From Cyprinodon diabolis (Eukaryota > Chordata > Actinopteri > Cyprinodontiformes > Cyprinodontidae): a stretch of DNA of 64,000 nt. The stretch is taken from contig CM060081.1 of NCBI GenBank assembly GCA_030533445.1, forward strand, positions 2,634,315 through 2,698,314, in the 5' to 3' direction. Within the stretch, counting starts at the first letter, position 1; each line of letters begins with the position of its first letter. This document shows, one piece after another, positions 28,601-41,588 of the stretch. The notes under the pieces were generated by a model. That model searched no databases. It was not told where the DNA came from and saw only the letters and a list, made by a program, of their open reading frames with translations. The position numbers and the translations under genes were made by a program.

Positions 28601-31600
28601 CTGAATCTAGTACTACCGTATTTTCACGTCTATAAGGCGCATATAAACGTCTTTTTTGTCCCTCAAAATGTGCGGCGCGCCCTATAGTGCGGCGCGCCCT
28701 ATCTGTGTTGTTACTGCGGACGTTGTTGAGACCACCATGAGAACGTTAAAGGGGGAAGTGTGGGCGTGGATTGTGTATAAAAGAACAGGTATGTGCTTTA
28801 TGCAGAACTCCTCATCTCCTCATTGAGGAGATGATGAAAGAGTGGCTGAGGGAGGTGAATGTAAGGAGACCAGGTGGTTTTTTCCACGCATCACCATCGC
28901 CGTTGATCTGTGACTCCATGCGTGCCCATCTCACAACCGATGTGAAAGACATGGTGAAACAAATGAACGCTGTGCTTATTGCGGGAGGTCTGACAAAGGA
29001 ACTTCAACCGCTCGACATCAGTGTGAACCGGCCGTTCAAAGTAAGGCTGCTTTCACACCGGATGCAGCGGGAGCAGCAAAATCGCGTCTGCTGCTTCCTT
29101 TTTGCTGCTTGTACCAGTTAGTTCTGACGCGCGGCTGAAGCAGCTTTGCTGCTCGGTGCAAAGTGTGTCTGACGCGCATTGGGCGGAGCTACTCTATCCT
29201 TTCTCTGCCTTGCAGCTACACTTGCTGTGATCAGTGGGAATAAAGTAGTTTTAATACGTTTTTAAGTGGGAAAATCCACCTGAAAACTTAATCACTGCAG
29301 TCAGTTCATCCAGATTACCATCCCGCCTTACAATATTATTTCTGTCGGAGCCGCTCAGGCCCCCACATGCCAGCAGTGCGCCGACAGTAGGAATCCCATT
29401 CATCAGCAGCCTCTGGCCAGGTCGCCGCCTCGCGGTTCACCGCGGCAGCTGGTAGGTGTTTTTCATCTAAATAATCTAAACTGCAGGCACCAGGATAATA
29501 AAAGCCAACATATTTTGACAGCGGATTTCTGCATTTTAAGTTAATTTATGTGTCAATAAACTGTTTCAGAGGAGTGATCACAGCGCTCTGTGTCATCAGC
29601 GATGTGTCTGTCTCATGGCCAGCTCCCAGGTTTGAGTAATACTTTGTAATAAATACATGAATAAAGCACAATCATACTCAGTTCTGCTCCCGCTCTATTT
29701 TTAAATACGCAGTAGAGGTATTTAAACGTAGTAGAGGATATTTACTGGTATATAAAACCCGCGCCCTATAGTCCGGTGCGCCTTATGTGTGTGTTAAATA
29801 CAGTAATGGCACACATCACTGAGACTGCGCCTTTTAGTACGGTGCGCCTTATGGTCGTGAAAATACGGTAGTTCATCAATAGGACTTGTCCCGGTTCATC
29901 TGTGGCTCGGTTCTCTGATAAAGTGCGCATCAGCAGACCGCCTCATCTCCTATTTACAGTCAGCTGACTCGTCTCGCAGGTTTCCCGCCATGTCCGGCTT
30001 TGTGATTCACAGATCTCTTCATCTGTTCACAACATGAACGTCTTCTCCGCCTGTTAACAATAAATGGCATCAAAAGAGTGTGGTGCGACCTGATGCAGAG
30101 ACCGAGGCTATCGTTGAAATGTGGGCGGAGGATGCTAACCAGGCACATAAGTTCCTGAATGTTATGGGCGCCGCCATTTTTCTTTGCGTAATTCCCGCCT
30201 TGAGAGCTATAGCGTTGTGGACCGCTGATAGGAGGCGAGGAACCGTGCTAGTGGGATGTGTAAATGGTCGTAAGAACCAAGCTCGGTCCGAACTGGGAAT
30301 GGATCGGTTTCAGAGGGCCGGTGGAAACGGGGCAATAGACTGCTGGAGGACATGGGGACCCCCTTTCATCATTCTTTCTACCTCTATTCTTCCCCTCAGC
30401 AGAATCTAGACAGAAATAAAATAAATAACAGAAATATAGAATTAAAAAAATTTTTAAAGATGGGGTGCTGAATGTACATTAACAAGAAATAAAATGAACA
30501 ATGATTTTAGCAAATGGCTGCAATGAAACAAAGGGTGAAAAATGTTAAAGGGGTCTGAATTCTTTCTGTATCCACTGCAGGGACTAAAGCAAAAAAAAAA
30601 TATTTTTTTTGATATTATTGTTATTTTAGGACTAATTCTAGTTAATGTTGAATAAATACGGCCCCCTGGTTTTTACACAATAGCTCAAAGGCTACACAAG
30701 CAGCAACACTTTCCGCCTGCCTGCATGTGAGTCTCTGATTGGTGGATTTGTGGTGACAGCAAGGAGGGGAAATGTTAGCACCCTTCCACATATGTCGTTC
30801 ATCTCACTCTGTGCAGAGCACCTCCCCTCTCCAGAGTTTCCTACTTTTTCTCATCTATGATGTGTATTGTAGAAGCTCCTACCGTGTGACACTATGATAA
30901 CTTTGTGTTTAAATACAGTAAAATGTTGTTAAGATTACGCCCACCTTATGTCACCCTGATTTCCTGTTGTACTTCTAACATTTTACCTTCAGACATGAAC
31001 AAAGTCCCAGTTTCTGGGTAGTAGAGTCATTAAGGAACATTTTACCGACCGTCTTTTGCAGGTAGAAGGTCGTAGAGCTCCTTCACCTCTTCATGCTTGG
31101 CCCTGCCCTTATCCACACTCTGCTTTCTCATGTTGGCCATCTCCATGCACCACTCTTCAAACTTATGGTTGTCTTGGTCGACCAACTTCTGAAGGAATGC
31201 TGATGAAAGGATCCACAGAAGGAACATCAGAAAACAAAGATGGTTAAAAACTTGGCAGAGATCTTTGGAGAGACGTTCTACTCACCTGGGACTTCGACAT
31301 TAGTCCTGGAAGGTTCTGAGCTCTTCTCCTCCTGGACCTTGTATACCAGCATGTAAGCGTTTCTAGAGCAGTGGTAGCCTTTACTGCATTTGGGTTTTCT
31401 GGATTGGGTTTTTCCTGTTTCAGCTAAATTAGGAGAGATGAGGAAGCAAAAGGAAAACAGTTCACTCTAACAGGCCTTAACCGGATTCAACTGTTACCAA
31501 AAGTTTACATCCGGTCACCATGCGTGTTCATCCTGTATTTCAGTGATTACCAACCTCTAGTAACCCTAGACGCCAGCCATGGCATTGCAGTGAAAACATG

Positions 31601-34600
31601 TAATATTTGACTTCCCAGATAAAGAATTTTAATAAAATAGAGCTGGAATCGGGTTTTGCTCTGTAAGGTCCAGAAAGATCAAAAGAAAATGTCCTAATCA
31701 ATATTTACATGATGACTAGAGTGGGTATGGCTGGACTACTGCTCTGCGAGTGAGTGGCTGAAACATCCCACTGCTGTGGATTGAGGAGAAGCTCAGGTGG
31801 TTCATTAACACCCAGCTGATTGATGAACACCAAGTAAAAATGATATAGAGAAGCTGAATATTATTTACTTCATGTTTTTTTTCCTGTTTTGTCAAGTTTA
31901 CATGTGTTTATAGGGGACTTAAACAGAAGCGCTCTGGTTTTTTGTTAGAAAACAGATTTGTAGCTTAATTTTCTTTTATGTTTATTTCAGTACTTATTCA
32001 CTTTCCAGGCAACATATTTAAGTTGTTTTTATTCTAACTCAGGACTGGTTAAATGTTTATTAAAACATTAAAATGAACATAGCCTATTAAACCACGACAT
32101 AACACATTTTTTAAAAACAAATATTAATATCGATATTATTAATAAATATTATAATAATAAACTTATTAAGATAAATGCATAAATGAAAGTGCATGCATTA
32201 TAAACCGAAAAAAAAACAGCATTACTGTGCTGCTCTATGATCCTACCAGAAGGTCATGCACAGAACATGTTTTCAGGAGGACTTTCTCACTTCAACATAG
32301 ATTCAAACTACTTTTTACCCACTGATCACAGCTAATATAGCCGCCATTGTTCCAGGCAAAGAAAGGATAGAGTAGCTCCGCCCACCGCGCATCAGACCCA
32401 CTTTTCCACCATGCAGCGAAAGCAGCAAAGACGCTTCGGCCGCGCGTCGGAACTAAACTGGTACAAGCATCAAAAAATGAAGCTGCACGCGCGAGTTAGC
32501 TGCTCCTGCTGCCTGAACTTAGCATAAGACATTTAGCGTCTCTCTGTTAAATGGCAGAGCTCAGTCAGTCTTAGAAGGCAGGACTTTCCTTCCAGTTTGA
32601 TAATGATTGTTTTCAACTTTCGGCTACTTTAGATCACAGATGAAATGTAAAATAATTGCAAATACAGGGAATGATATGTTGACAGTCAACAACAGATCTG
32701 ATTATGTAGAAACTGTTGTAATACATTTTGTCCAAGTGGCGTTGCCATATAATGATGAACTAAGAAGGGGCGGGGCCCCGAGCAGATCTGGTACCCACAT
32801 CAGTATTACAAGTGAATCTTGACCGTATATGAGCTCATTGTTTCATTTATGGCAAAGTCAAAATCGTCTGTGATGAAAAATTAGAATGATTTATAAAAAT
32901 GCAGCCGCTCACCGATGTCCTCTTCGATCCCAAGCTGCAGCTTCTTTCCTTCCATTTTTTCGATCTCCTCATCGTTGAATTTGTACCAGTCGCCGGTAAG
33001 AGCGTCCTTGACGTGGGCGATGTAGTGTCCCGAGTAGGCGCTGATGCCTCGGTGGATCAGCACCGCACTCAGCTCATAGACAGAACTCTGGTCTGAGGAA
33101 ACAGTCAAACATGAAGCTTTTCATCCAGGATATCATAAAAACATCTTCCTCAGGAAATATTTTAGCTAGCGTTGAAAATACAGACATTAATTCAGTTTTT
33201 GACAGAAGTAATTCATCTCTGAAAACATAAAACTGTCTGACCTATTCTGTTCAAGGGTAACATTTTTATCTATTTAATTTTATTTGTAATGAACTTTACA
33301 TTGAAGGAAAATCTCAATGTGCTACAGGTAACATCATCATAAAAAGCTAAAAGCAAACAAAACCTAAACTTCATTGTAAAGTCCATATGACTAAATAAGT
33401 CAATGGCATAATTATAATAGGTTAACAGTCGTAAGTTCAGCGAAAAATAATTGTTTTTAATCCTTTTTTAATATTCTGTGTAGCCTGGTTGTATAGCAAC
33501 AATGTTACACAAGGATCTCGGTCTGAGAAGCAGCGAACAAACAACGCGAGCTTCTTCAGAAGGTCTGAATCACTCCTGATGAACCGAGTGAGAAAGTAGC
33601 TTTAACCCCAACTAACGGAAACATCTTTACCCGGTATTAACAAGTTCAGTACCATTTTAAACTTTGGCTAAAAATATAAACATATTACGGCAACTAAGGA
33701 CACAAAATGCAACACACCTTAAACAAAAAAAACAAACTACTATATAAATACAATCTTATAATAAATGACATAGAGAAGCTAAGAGCTAGCTAAAACCACC
33801 TAACAGCTTTCATGTGTGAGCTAATCATGTTTAACAACGCCATACTCGGTTAAACAGACCGAATATGGCGTTGTATGGTCAGGATTTCACCAAAAGCTTG
33901 TTCAGGGTTCCTACAGCATAAGGCAAGTTAAATTCAAGACTTTTTAAGACTTTTTAATGCCACTTGAAATAAAAATTTAAGACCAAATTCACAAGAAACA
34001 TAAGAAAAACCCGCTAGCTACAACTTAACCCAAAGGTTTATTTTAACATAAACCACTGCACTAATGTTTCAAATGTTGAAAAGCTTCCCATACAGGAAGA
34101 AAGCTAAAAACACACAAATGACAGATATATTTTAACAATTATTTAACTGAATTCACAAACTTTGTTTTAGCAGGGAACAAAACAAATCAGTTTTAAAGCC
34201 CCAACATAACCAGTGCTAAGTCTTTTTTGCAGCTATTTTTCTTTGTATGGTTTTCTTAGTATGTTTGATTTGGTGATAAGTGGAGGCGTTGCAGAGACAA
34301 GGGTGGAACTAAACTGAGAAATACCGGCTGTTTCTCTGTGACTCGATCTTGACGCTTTGTGTTTCGTGCTTCGCATGTGTGACTCCACTGCTTTAATTCC
34401 CATCGTTCTGAGCTTGAACCGCTTCTTGCACCAAATCCACTGAGCCTCATGTTTGTTCCCTGGTTTTAGCCGTGGAGAAAACTCTTGGCTGAAGACAATT
34501 TTGGTTACATTTACACTTGCTCAGATTTTCCAAACAAAAAGTTTAATGGTGCATCTCCCAAATGTCCCGGCCGCAACAACGCTTTTATTGGTTCCGCTAT

Positions 34601-37600
34601 CGGGACGGAACCAATAATGACGAGCTGTTATTGGTTATTGGTCAACTTTTATGTTTTATTTAGATTACAAAAATAAATCGGAATAATAATAATCGTGTTG
34701 ATGATGTTTTAAAAATTAAGACCTACGAAAGACTGATTTAAGACCTTTTAATACCAATTAAGGCCTTAGTTTTATTTTGAAGAATTCAATGCCTTTTAAG
34801 ACCTTTTAAGGACCTGCGGGAACCCTGTTGTTCCTTCTCTGAAGGCGTGTGGTTTGATTTCCACGCTCCAGGAGCCTCCCTCCTCCTCCTGTGGCCCTGT
34901 TTTCTCTACGATGTTGTCAATTGTGTCACTTTCAAGGCATTACCCACCAGACAAAGCAACCCCACTGTGATTGGCTACTTTTGAATCCTGCATTTTGAGT
35001 TGTGACCCGTTGCCAAGGTGAGCAGCGTAAACCATCTTCCCGTTTCAAGCTATTGTTTGAGCTAGCAGAAACTTTCAGGCTATATGTGCAGAACTTCTTT
35101 TGTAGACGTCCTATAACTCTCATTCAGACCATGTTATATCTAATATGGATGTAACTAACGATTACTTTGGGAATCGATTAATCTGTTGATAATTCTTCAA
35201 TGAATCGATTAATATTTGGATTTCCTAAGGTTCCTTAAAAAAGATTTTTCAAGAAATTTAACCAGCTGACACAAACTTTTCCACTTGAGGAGCTCTGGAT
35301 GCTAAATGTTTAGATATTTTCTTTGCTCTGTCGGCTCCAGGAATGTTTCATTGTAATCGATTGATCACAATGAATCCAATTAATTGGTTCAGCCCTAATG
35401 TCTAATGATGACTTTGATTACCAACTTCCAACTCTTAAAGAGAAGCGGGTTAGCCTGAAGTTGCTCTGCTAGTAGGAAGAAGAGCACAGCCTCAAGAGGC
35501 GGGATTACCTGACAAGTAGCCAATCACAGGCAGGTTGACAAGTGACAAAAGATGACAAGAGTGAGCTGAAACACGTCCACACGCTAGGACGAGAAGGCTG
35601 CTCATGCATGGAAATCAAACCACACACGTGCAGAGAAGGATCAAGCACTTGTGCGTGATATACTGGGGCCCGTGGTTCTCTACTTACACATGTAACATGC
35701 TAAACATGCGCATGAGGAAGAGTTAAAGAGTGTCCTTAGGAAATAGAGCTGTTCGAAAGAGGATTGTTTACACGAGTTGACTTTTGGCAGAATCCTGACG
35801 CCATATTTATCCTGGTGTTCTGTCAGAACAGCATACCCATAGTCAATACCCATTTCGCTCTAAAGTTTATCCCTTTAGTTTTGTACGAAAATGATAGACT
35901 AACGCAACAGGCATCAATCCCTTTAGTCATGTACAAAAAAACTATCTAATTACTTACTTTTTACTGTTTCTTGAAGCATATGACTAACTTAAATTGTTTT
36001 TCTGTACATGACTAAAAGGAAACACGCCCTTCGAGGTAGTTTAAAGTGTATTTATAGTGTTAAATGTGTTTTTCGTACAAAACTAAAGGGCTAAACGGGG
36101 ATAAACTAAAGGGAGAAATGGGACTAGCATACATGTATGCAAATCTAACATCTCGCTCATGCGTTTTGAGCATAGGTATGGTGGGGTATGCTGATCTGGC
36201 AGAACGCCGGCACAAGAAATGTAAATCAGTACCTAGTTTTCGTTCCAAGAACGGTTCCATGTCCAGTTGCTCGGGAAAATTGATAAAAGTGTTGAGCTTC
36301 TTCTTTAGACCCGTTTGTCTGTGAATGACAGAAAGAATGATCAGTTTCAGCTTTTTATTCATAATGGTTGTTCAGGTCTTTCCTCTATCTTTAAATCAGA
36401 CAGATTGATGGTTAGATTGAACTAAGGCCGTCAGACCACAGCCAACCGTGTGACCCGTTACTGACCTGTCAAAGACAAAGCGCATGAGCTGCAGGTTGAG
36501 GGTCGGAGGGAGGCTGTGAAGTCTGATCCTCCTGGTGGCGCTCTGTTTGCTCTGGCAGTTTTCACAGAAGTAGCGGTTCTCTCCATCCAGCTTCTCTTCC
36601 TACAAGGACACAAGTTTCAGCACAAGCTGTAAGCTGACACCACCACGCTACACGAGGAAGTAGAAAACACATCAACGCTTCATTCGGTTCAGTTCTTTAA
36701 TGGCGTTTTCCAGCCCGTTTCTCCTCGTGCACACTCTGTTTAAAAGTTGCATCACTCATACAAGCTTAATTTCCAAAAGAAGATTTGAAATTTTTCTAGT
36801 TAGGCCTTATGTAAACATAATCAACAGAATGATTGACAATTAGGATGACCACTCATGCTGATGATCCACCAGGAAAAAGAACATCCTCCACTATACCTTT
36901 AAATATGCCCATTAAAGGAAAAGTCCGCTCATATTCAGAATTCAAACTTCTGAAAGTTCTTTAAATCTGAAATTATTCCATCCTGTTCAATAAATAATCA
37001 GTGTTTTTAATTCAGATTGGGGCTGCAACTAACGATTATTTTAAAAATCGATGAATCGGCCGATTATTTTTTCGATTAATCGATGAATCGGACAAAAAAT
37101 ATTTTTTATATTAACCTCTTTATTCCAAAATAAACATTTTAGACAGAACAAACAAGCACACAAGTACAGGTTGCTCATTAACTGTCCTGGTGCAATATGA
37201 AAAATAAATGTTTGTGTTAAAACTACGCAAACTTACATGAGAAATGTAGCTGTACATCCACAAAATATAGGCTACTTTGTTTCATAAAGCGCAAAAAAAT
37301 ACATTTTTGTTTTTAAAAGCCCCTCAGGGGCTCAAACAACAGGCCCCCCCATTTCAACAAATGAGGTTTTTTTAGACTAGAAGAGTTCTGCCTTTAAAGA
37401 CAGGAAAGTATAGCAGTTAAAGTTGCTACTTGAGAAAATACTGACTGCAGCGCTGAGAGAGACTCCTGCGGGAGAATGGGGTTGGGATGGGGGAGGCGCC
37501 CCACGGCAGAGTAGGAACGATACATGCTTTCACGTAAGAGTCTCCAAAAGCCGCCAGTGACACCGTAAAAAGTCGCCAGATTTGTCGCTAGTCGCTTTTT

Positions 37601-40600
37601 TGAAAAATAGTCGCTGGAGGGGTCTGAAAAGTCACTGAGATGGCAACACTGCACCTGCAGCGCTGGCTCGCTCCGCCGTATTTTTTCTTCTTCCCACGTT
37701 TCAGTCAAGTGGCAGTGATGACGGCGGCGGCGGATGACGCATTAATCGCGCGACACAACTAATCGATGATGAAATTCGTTGCCAACGCTTTTAAAAGTCG
37801 ATTTTTATCGATTTTATCGATTCGTTGTTGCAGCCCTAATTCAGATCAATTTTCATGTGAATGTGCTTTAATGGCTCTAATGAATCAATCATGATTACAA
37901 CGATGAGTGTACACCTCTGTAGGCTTTTGTGTGAAACTAATACGCAGAGAAAGTCACCTTCAGGAACTCTGTGATGCACTCAGTGAGGTTTTTGTGGCCC
38001 TGAATATTCAGCTCCAGCTCATAGAATCTGGACGGCAAAGTAGAGGATCTTCCACACTGATTACACCTGCAGAAAAAGACAAACAACATCAAATAACCCA
38101 GAATAAACTGAGCCTGGTTCTGCTGGAGGTTTCTTCCTGTTCAAAGGGAGTTTTTCCTCTCCACTGTCGCTACAAGCATGCTTAGTGTGAGGGATTGCTG
38201 AAGAGTCAATGAGTCGATGCAATCAGCTGGTTTTCCTTAGATAGAAAACTTTGAATCAATCTGAGTGGATGATCTGGTGAACTGGAAAGTGACCTGAGAT
38301 GACATGATGTGAATTGGAGCTATAGAAATAAACTGAATTGAATTGAATCTGTGTAGTGAATAAATAAAACCGATTTATTCACGTCAGACAAAATAAAAGA
38401 AAAGCATCACACCACAAGCCATAAAACAGTTCAGTGTCTTTAAATTGACCTATTTTTCCTTTATATAGTTGGACTTACATGGTAACGTAGGAGAACTGCC
38501 CACAGAACTGCTGCTGGATGAGATTTTGCAAGTTGGGATTCTTCTCCTTGGACAAAGTCTCCTCCAACAGAGACAGGAAAAGATTGGAGAACTCCTGGGC
38601 ATCCTGGCGAAACAAATAAAAGACATTTAGTGATCAGACTTTTAAAGAAACCCCTCATTAATTATAAAAGGCCGAGCTGAAGTTTCCAGTCCGTGTCATG
38701 TGTGATTAGGGGATCCAAATGTAAAAAAAAAAAAAACAATAATCCAGACAAACAGATCAGGTGAACTTTTCTCTATATTCCTGGTCACTCAGTAGATGAA
38801 GGGAGTCATTGAAATTAATCAGGTGTAATTGAACAAGATCACCTTAAAGGTACACTATGCAACCGGTGTTGATTTTCCAGCGAGGCTCCCCCCAGAGGGC
38901 GAAAGTAAAAGTGCACTGTCGTAAATATGCACAGCTGTTCTCCTGGTTTCTCCGTCAAGCCAGGCGCAGTTGTTTTGAGCTCAGCAGACAGGCGAACGCA
39001 ACGAATGACTAATGCTGTGTTCATACTGGACGCAGCTGGCGCGGCAGAAGCAGCGAGTTTACATGCAAAGTCAATGGTTGACGTGCGTCAAGGTGCAGCA
39101 AAAGGTCCCGCGGCGCGTTTTGAGCAGCAGGCGCCACGCGTCTGAGCAGCTGAAGCAGCTGCTCGAGATGGAAAAATTGAATTTTTGCTGCTCGACGCGC
39201 CGCGTCAACCCATCAGAGAAGTTGATCTGGGAGCTGGCAGGGAGAGAGACACAGCGCTGATGATCAGAGCGCTATGATCACTCCTCTTAAACAGTTTATT
39301 GACACCTAAATTAACTTAAAATGCAGAAATCTGCCGGCAGAATATGTTGGCTTTTATTATCCTGCTGCCTGCAGTTTGGATTATTTAGATGAAAAACACC
39401 TACCAGCTGCCGCGGTGAACCGCGAGGAGGCGACCCGGCCAGAGGCTGCTGATGAAAGGATTCCTACTCTCGGCGCACCGCTGGTATGTGGGGGTCTGAG
39501 CGGCTCCGACAGAAAAAATATTGGAAGGCAGGATGATAATCTGGATGAACTGACTGCACTGATTACGTTTTCAGGTGTATTTTCTCACTTAAAAACATAT
39601 TAAAACTACTTTATTCCCACTGATCACAGCAAATATAGCTGCAAGGCAGCCCAACACGCGTCAGACACACTTTTGCACCGCGCAGCCAGAGCAGCAAAGC
39701 TGCTTCAGCCGCGCGTCAGAACTAACTGGTACAAGCAGCAAAAATGAAGCAGCAGACGTGATTTTGCTGCTTTTGCTGCGTCCGGTGTGAACGTAGCATA
39801 ACTGCACAAAGATCGCCACTGTGCTAGCAACGAGCATGCTTTTAACTGGGGGCGTGTAGCAGTTCTCGTCGTAAAGCAAGACCGACTCTCGCGAGACTTC
39901 TGAGCCTGTGGGTGCGGGCCGAGGGCTCCTGCAATTGCAAGTGCGGTATTTCCCCCACAGACCACCAGGGCGGCCGAGAATACCTTTGTCCAACCTGAAA
40001 TGACTCATTTAATCATCCAAAACGTTATGGAACACATTAATTAACTGAAAAATGTTGCATAGTGTGCCTTTAAATAGATAACTACAACACAATTACTTAA
40101 AAAACTAATAGAATGAAATGAAAACTGTACAGCAAACATTACATGTGGAAAGCAAATCTTCATTTAAAGTGTTTCAACCATAAAACTAGCCTTAATTAAA
40201 ATTAGGATGATGACCGACAGTTTGTATCTTGTTTACTGAGAGGAGTCTGGCTTTTATTTTTATCTTACTTTTAATTTGAAAGGCTTTAAATAAACTTCTG
40301 GTCCTGACAGAGCAGGCCTGCAGGGGGTTTACCTGCTGCTGTCCTGTATCCAGACCCAGTGCTTTCACCAGGCCTGACGGGTCAATGTACTTTCTGTTGC
40401 TATTTTGCAGGAGTGCAAATAGGTACTGCAGGTGCTCACATATGGACTGTGGTTCATAATCTGAAAGACAAACAGTCAAATTATACATTTGACACAGATG
40501 CAAATCAAGTTATCACACTTTATATCTGGCTAAAATCAGTTAATGGTCAACTATGTTTATTTATATAATTAAGATGTTTTAGAGAACATGTAGCTTTGGA

Positions 40601-41543
40601 ATTTACCAGAATCAACATTGTGTTCCTGTGCCCGGGAATTCTGACACTGATAGAGGCTACTACGGAGCTCCAGGTTATGGAACCACACTTGCAGGAATGT
40701 GTTGACATAACAAGTTGCACCAAGGTTGGTCAGGCCAACAAAAATGTTCTGGAAGGGAGCAAAGAGGTAAACTAGTATAAAACAGAGTCCTAAAATAAGT
40801 CCATGGAGATTTAACTGACTTAATATTAACAAATGGTATGCAATTTAAAAAGTACCTTTTCTCTGCGTTCAGAATTTGGATCATCAATATTATGGAAAGT
40901 GTTTTCATCAATCTCTCCAAGCCACAACTGTTCCCCAATCCCAACCAGACAGTTGGGATTCCCTTTGCAATTCCTCCTATGAAGAAAAAATTAAAAAACA
41001 TATATATATATTTTTTCTTTTTATCAGTGTCACTTTTGCTATGTTTCTCTAATATTAGCGAAAACATACATTTTGATAACATTGAAATTCGATCCTTTTC
41101 AAGAATCAATACTATTAATATCAGCAAACTGTGATTAAACTTTAAAGGTTTGTGGCTAAGTTCATAAAATAGCAAAATACACAACAGATTGTGGAGGAAA
41201 ACGAGCCAACAGTGACAAAAAACTAAAAGAATAATAATTTACTGATCAAGCAGAGGGGAATTTATCATCAGAAGAGGAAAACACAACAGGAGCACGTTGA
41301 ACAATAATATAAAGCTGTAAAGGTTTATAAACCTGCGACATAACCATCCATAAACTTGCATAAGCAAAACAAAAGAATATTATACATGTTTAAAGTGTTT
41401 GACATCTTTATAAAGCTCTACAGAGGATTTCTGAGCAAGTTAAAAACACCTCAGGAACCAAAACTTTAACACAAGAACAAATGAAAGGATGTGGAATAAA
41501 GCACTGCTTTTTGTGCACACACATATACATATATATAGTGAAC

Positions 41544-41588
<45 letters not shown>

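Noticed and set aside
36060..36362. Minus-strand 100-codon frame around usp48 exon 8
   Set aside because: The part beyond 36233 is translation of the adjacent inverted-repeat element. Exon 8 ends at the GTACTG donor.
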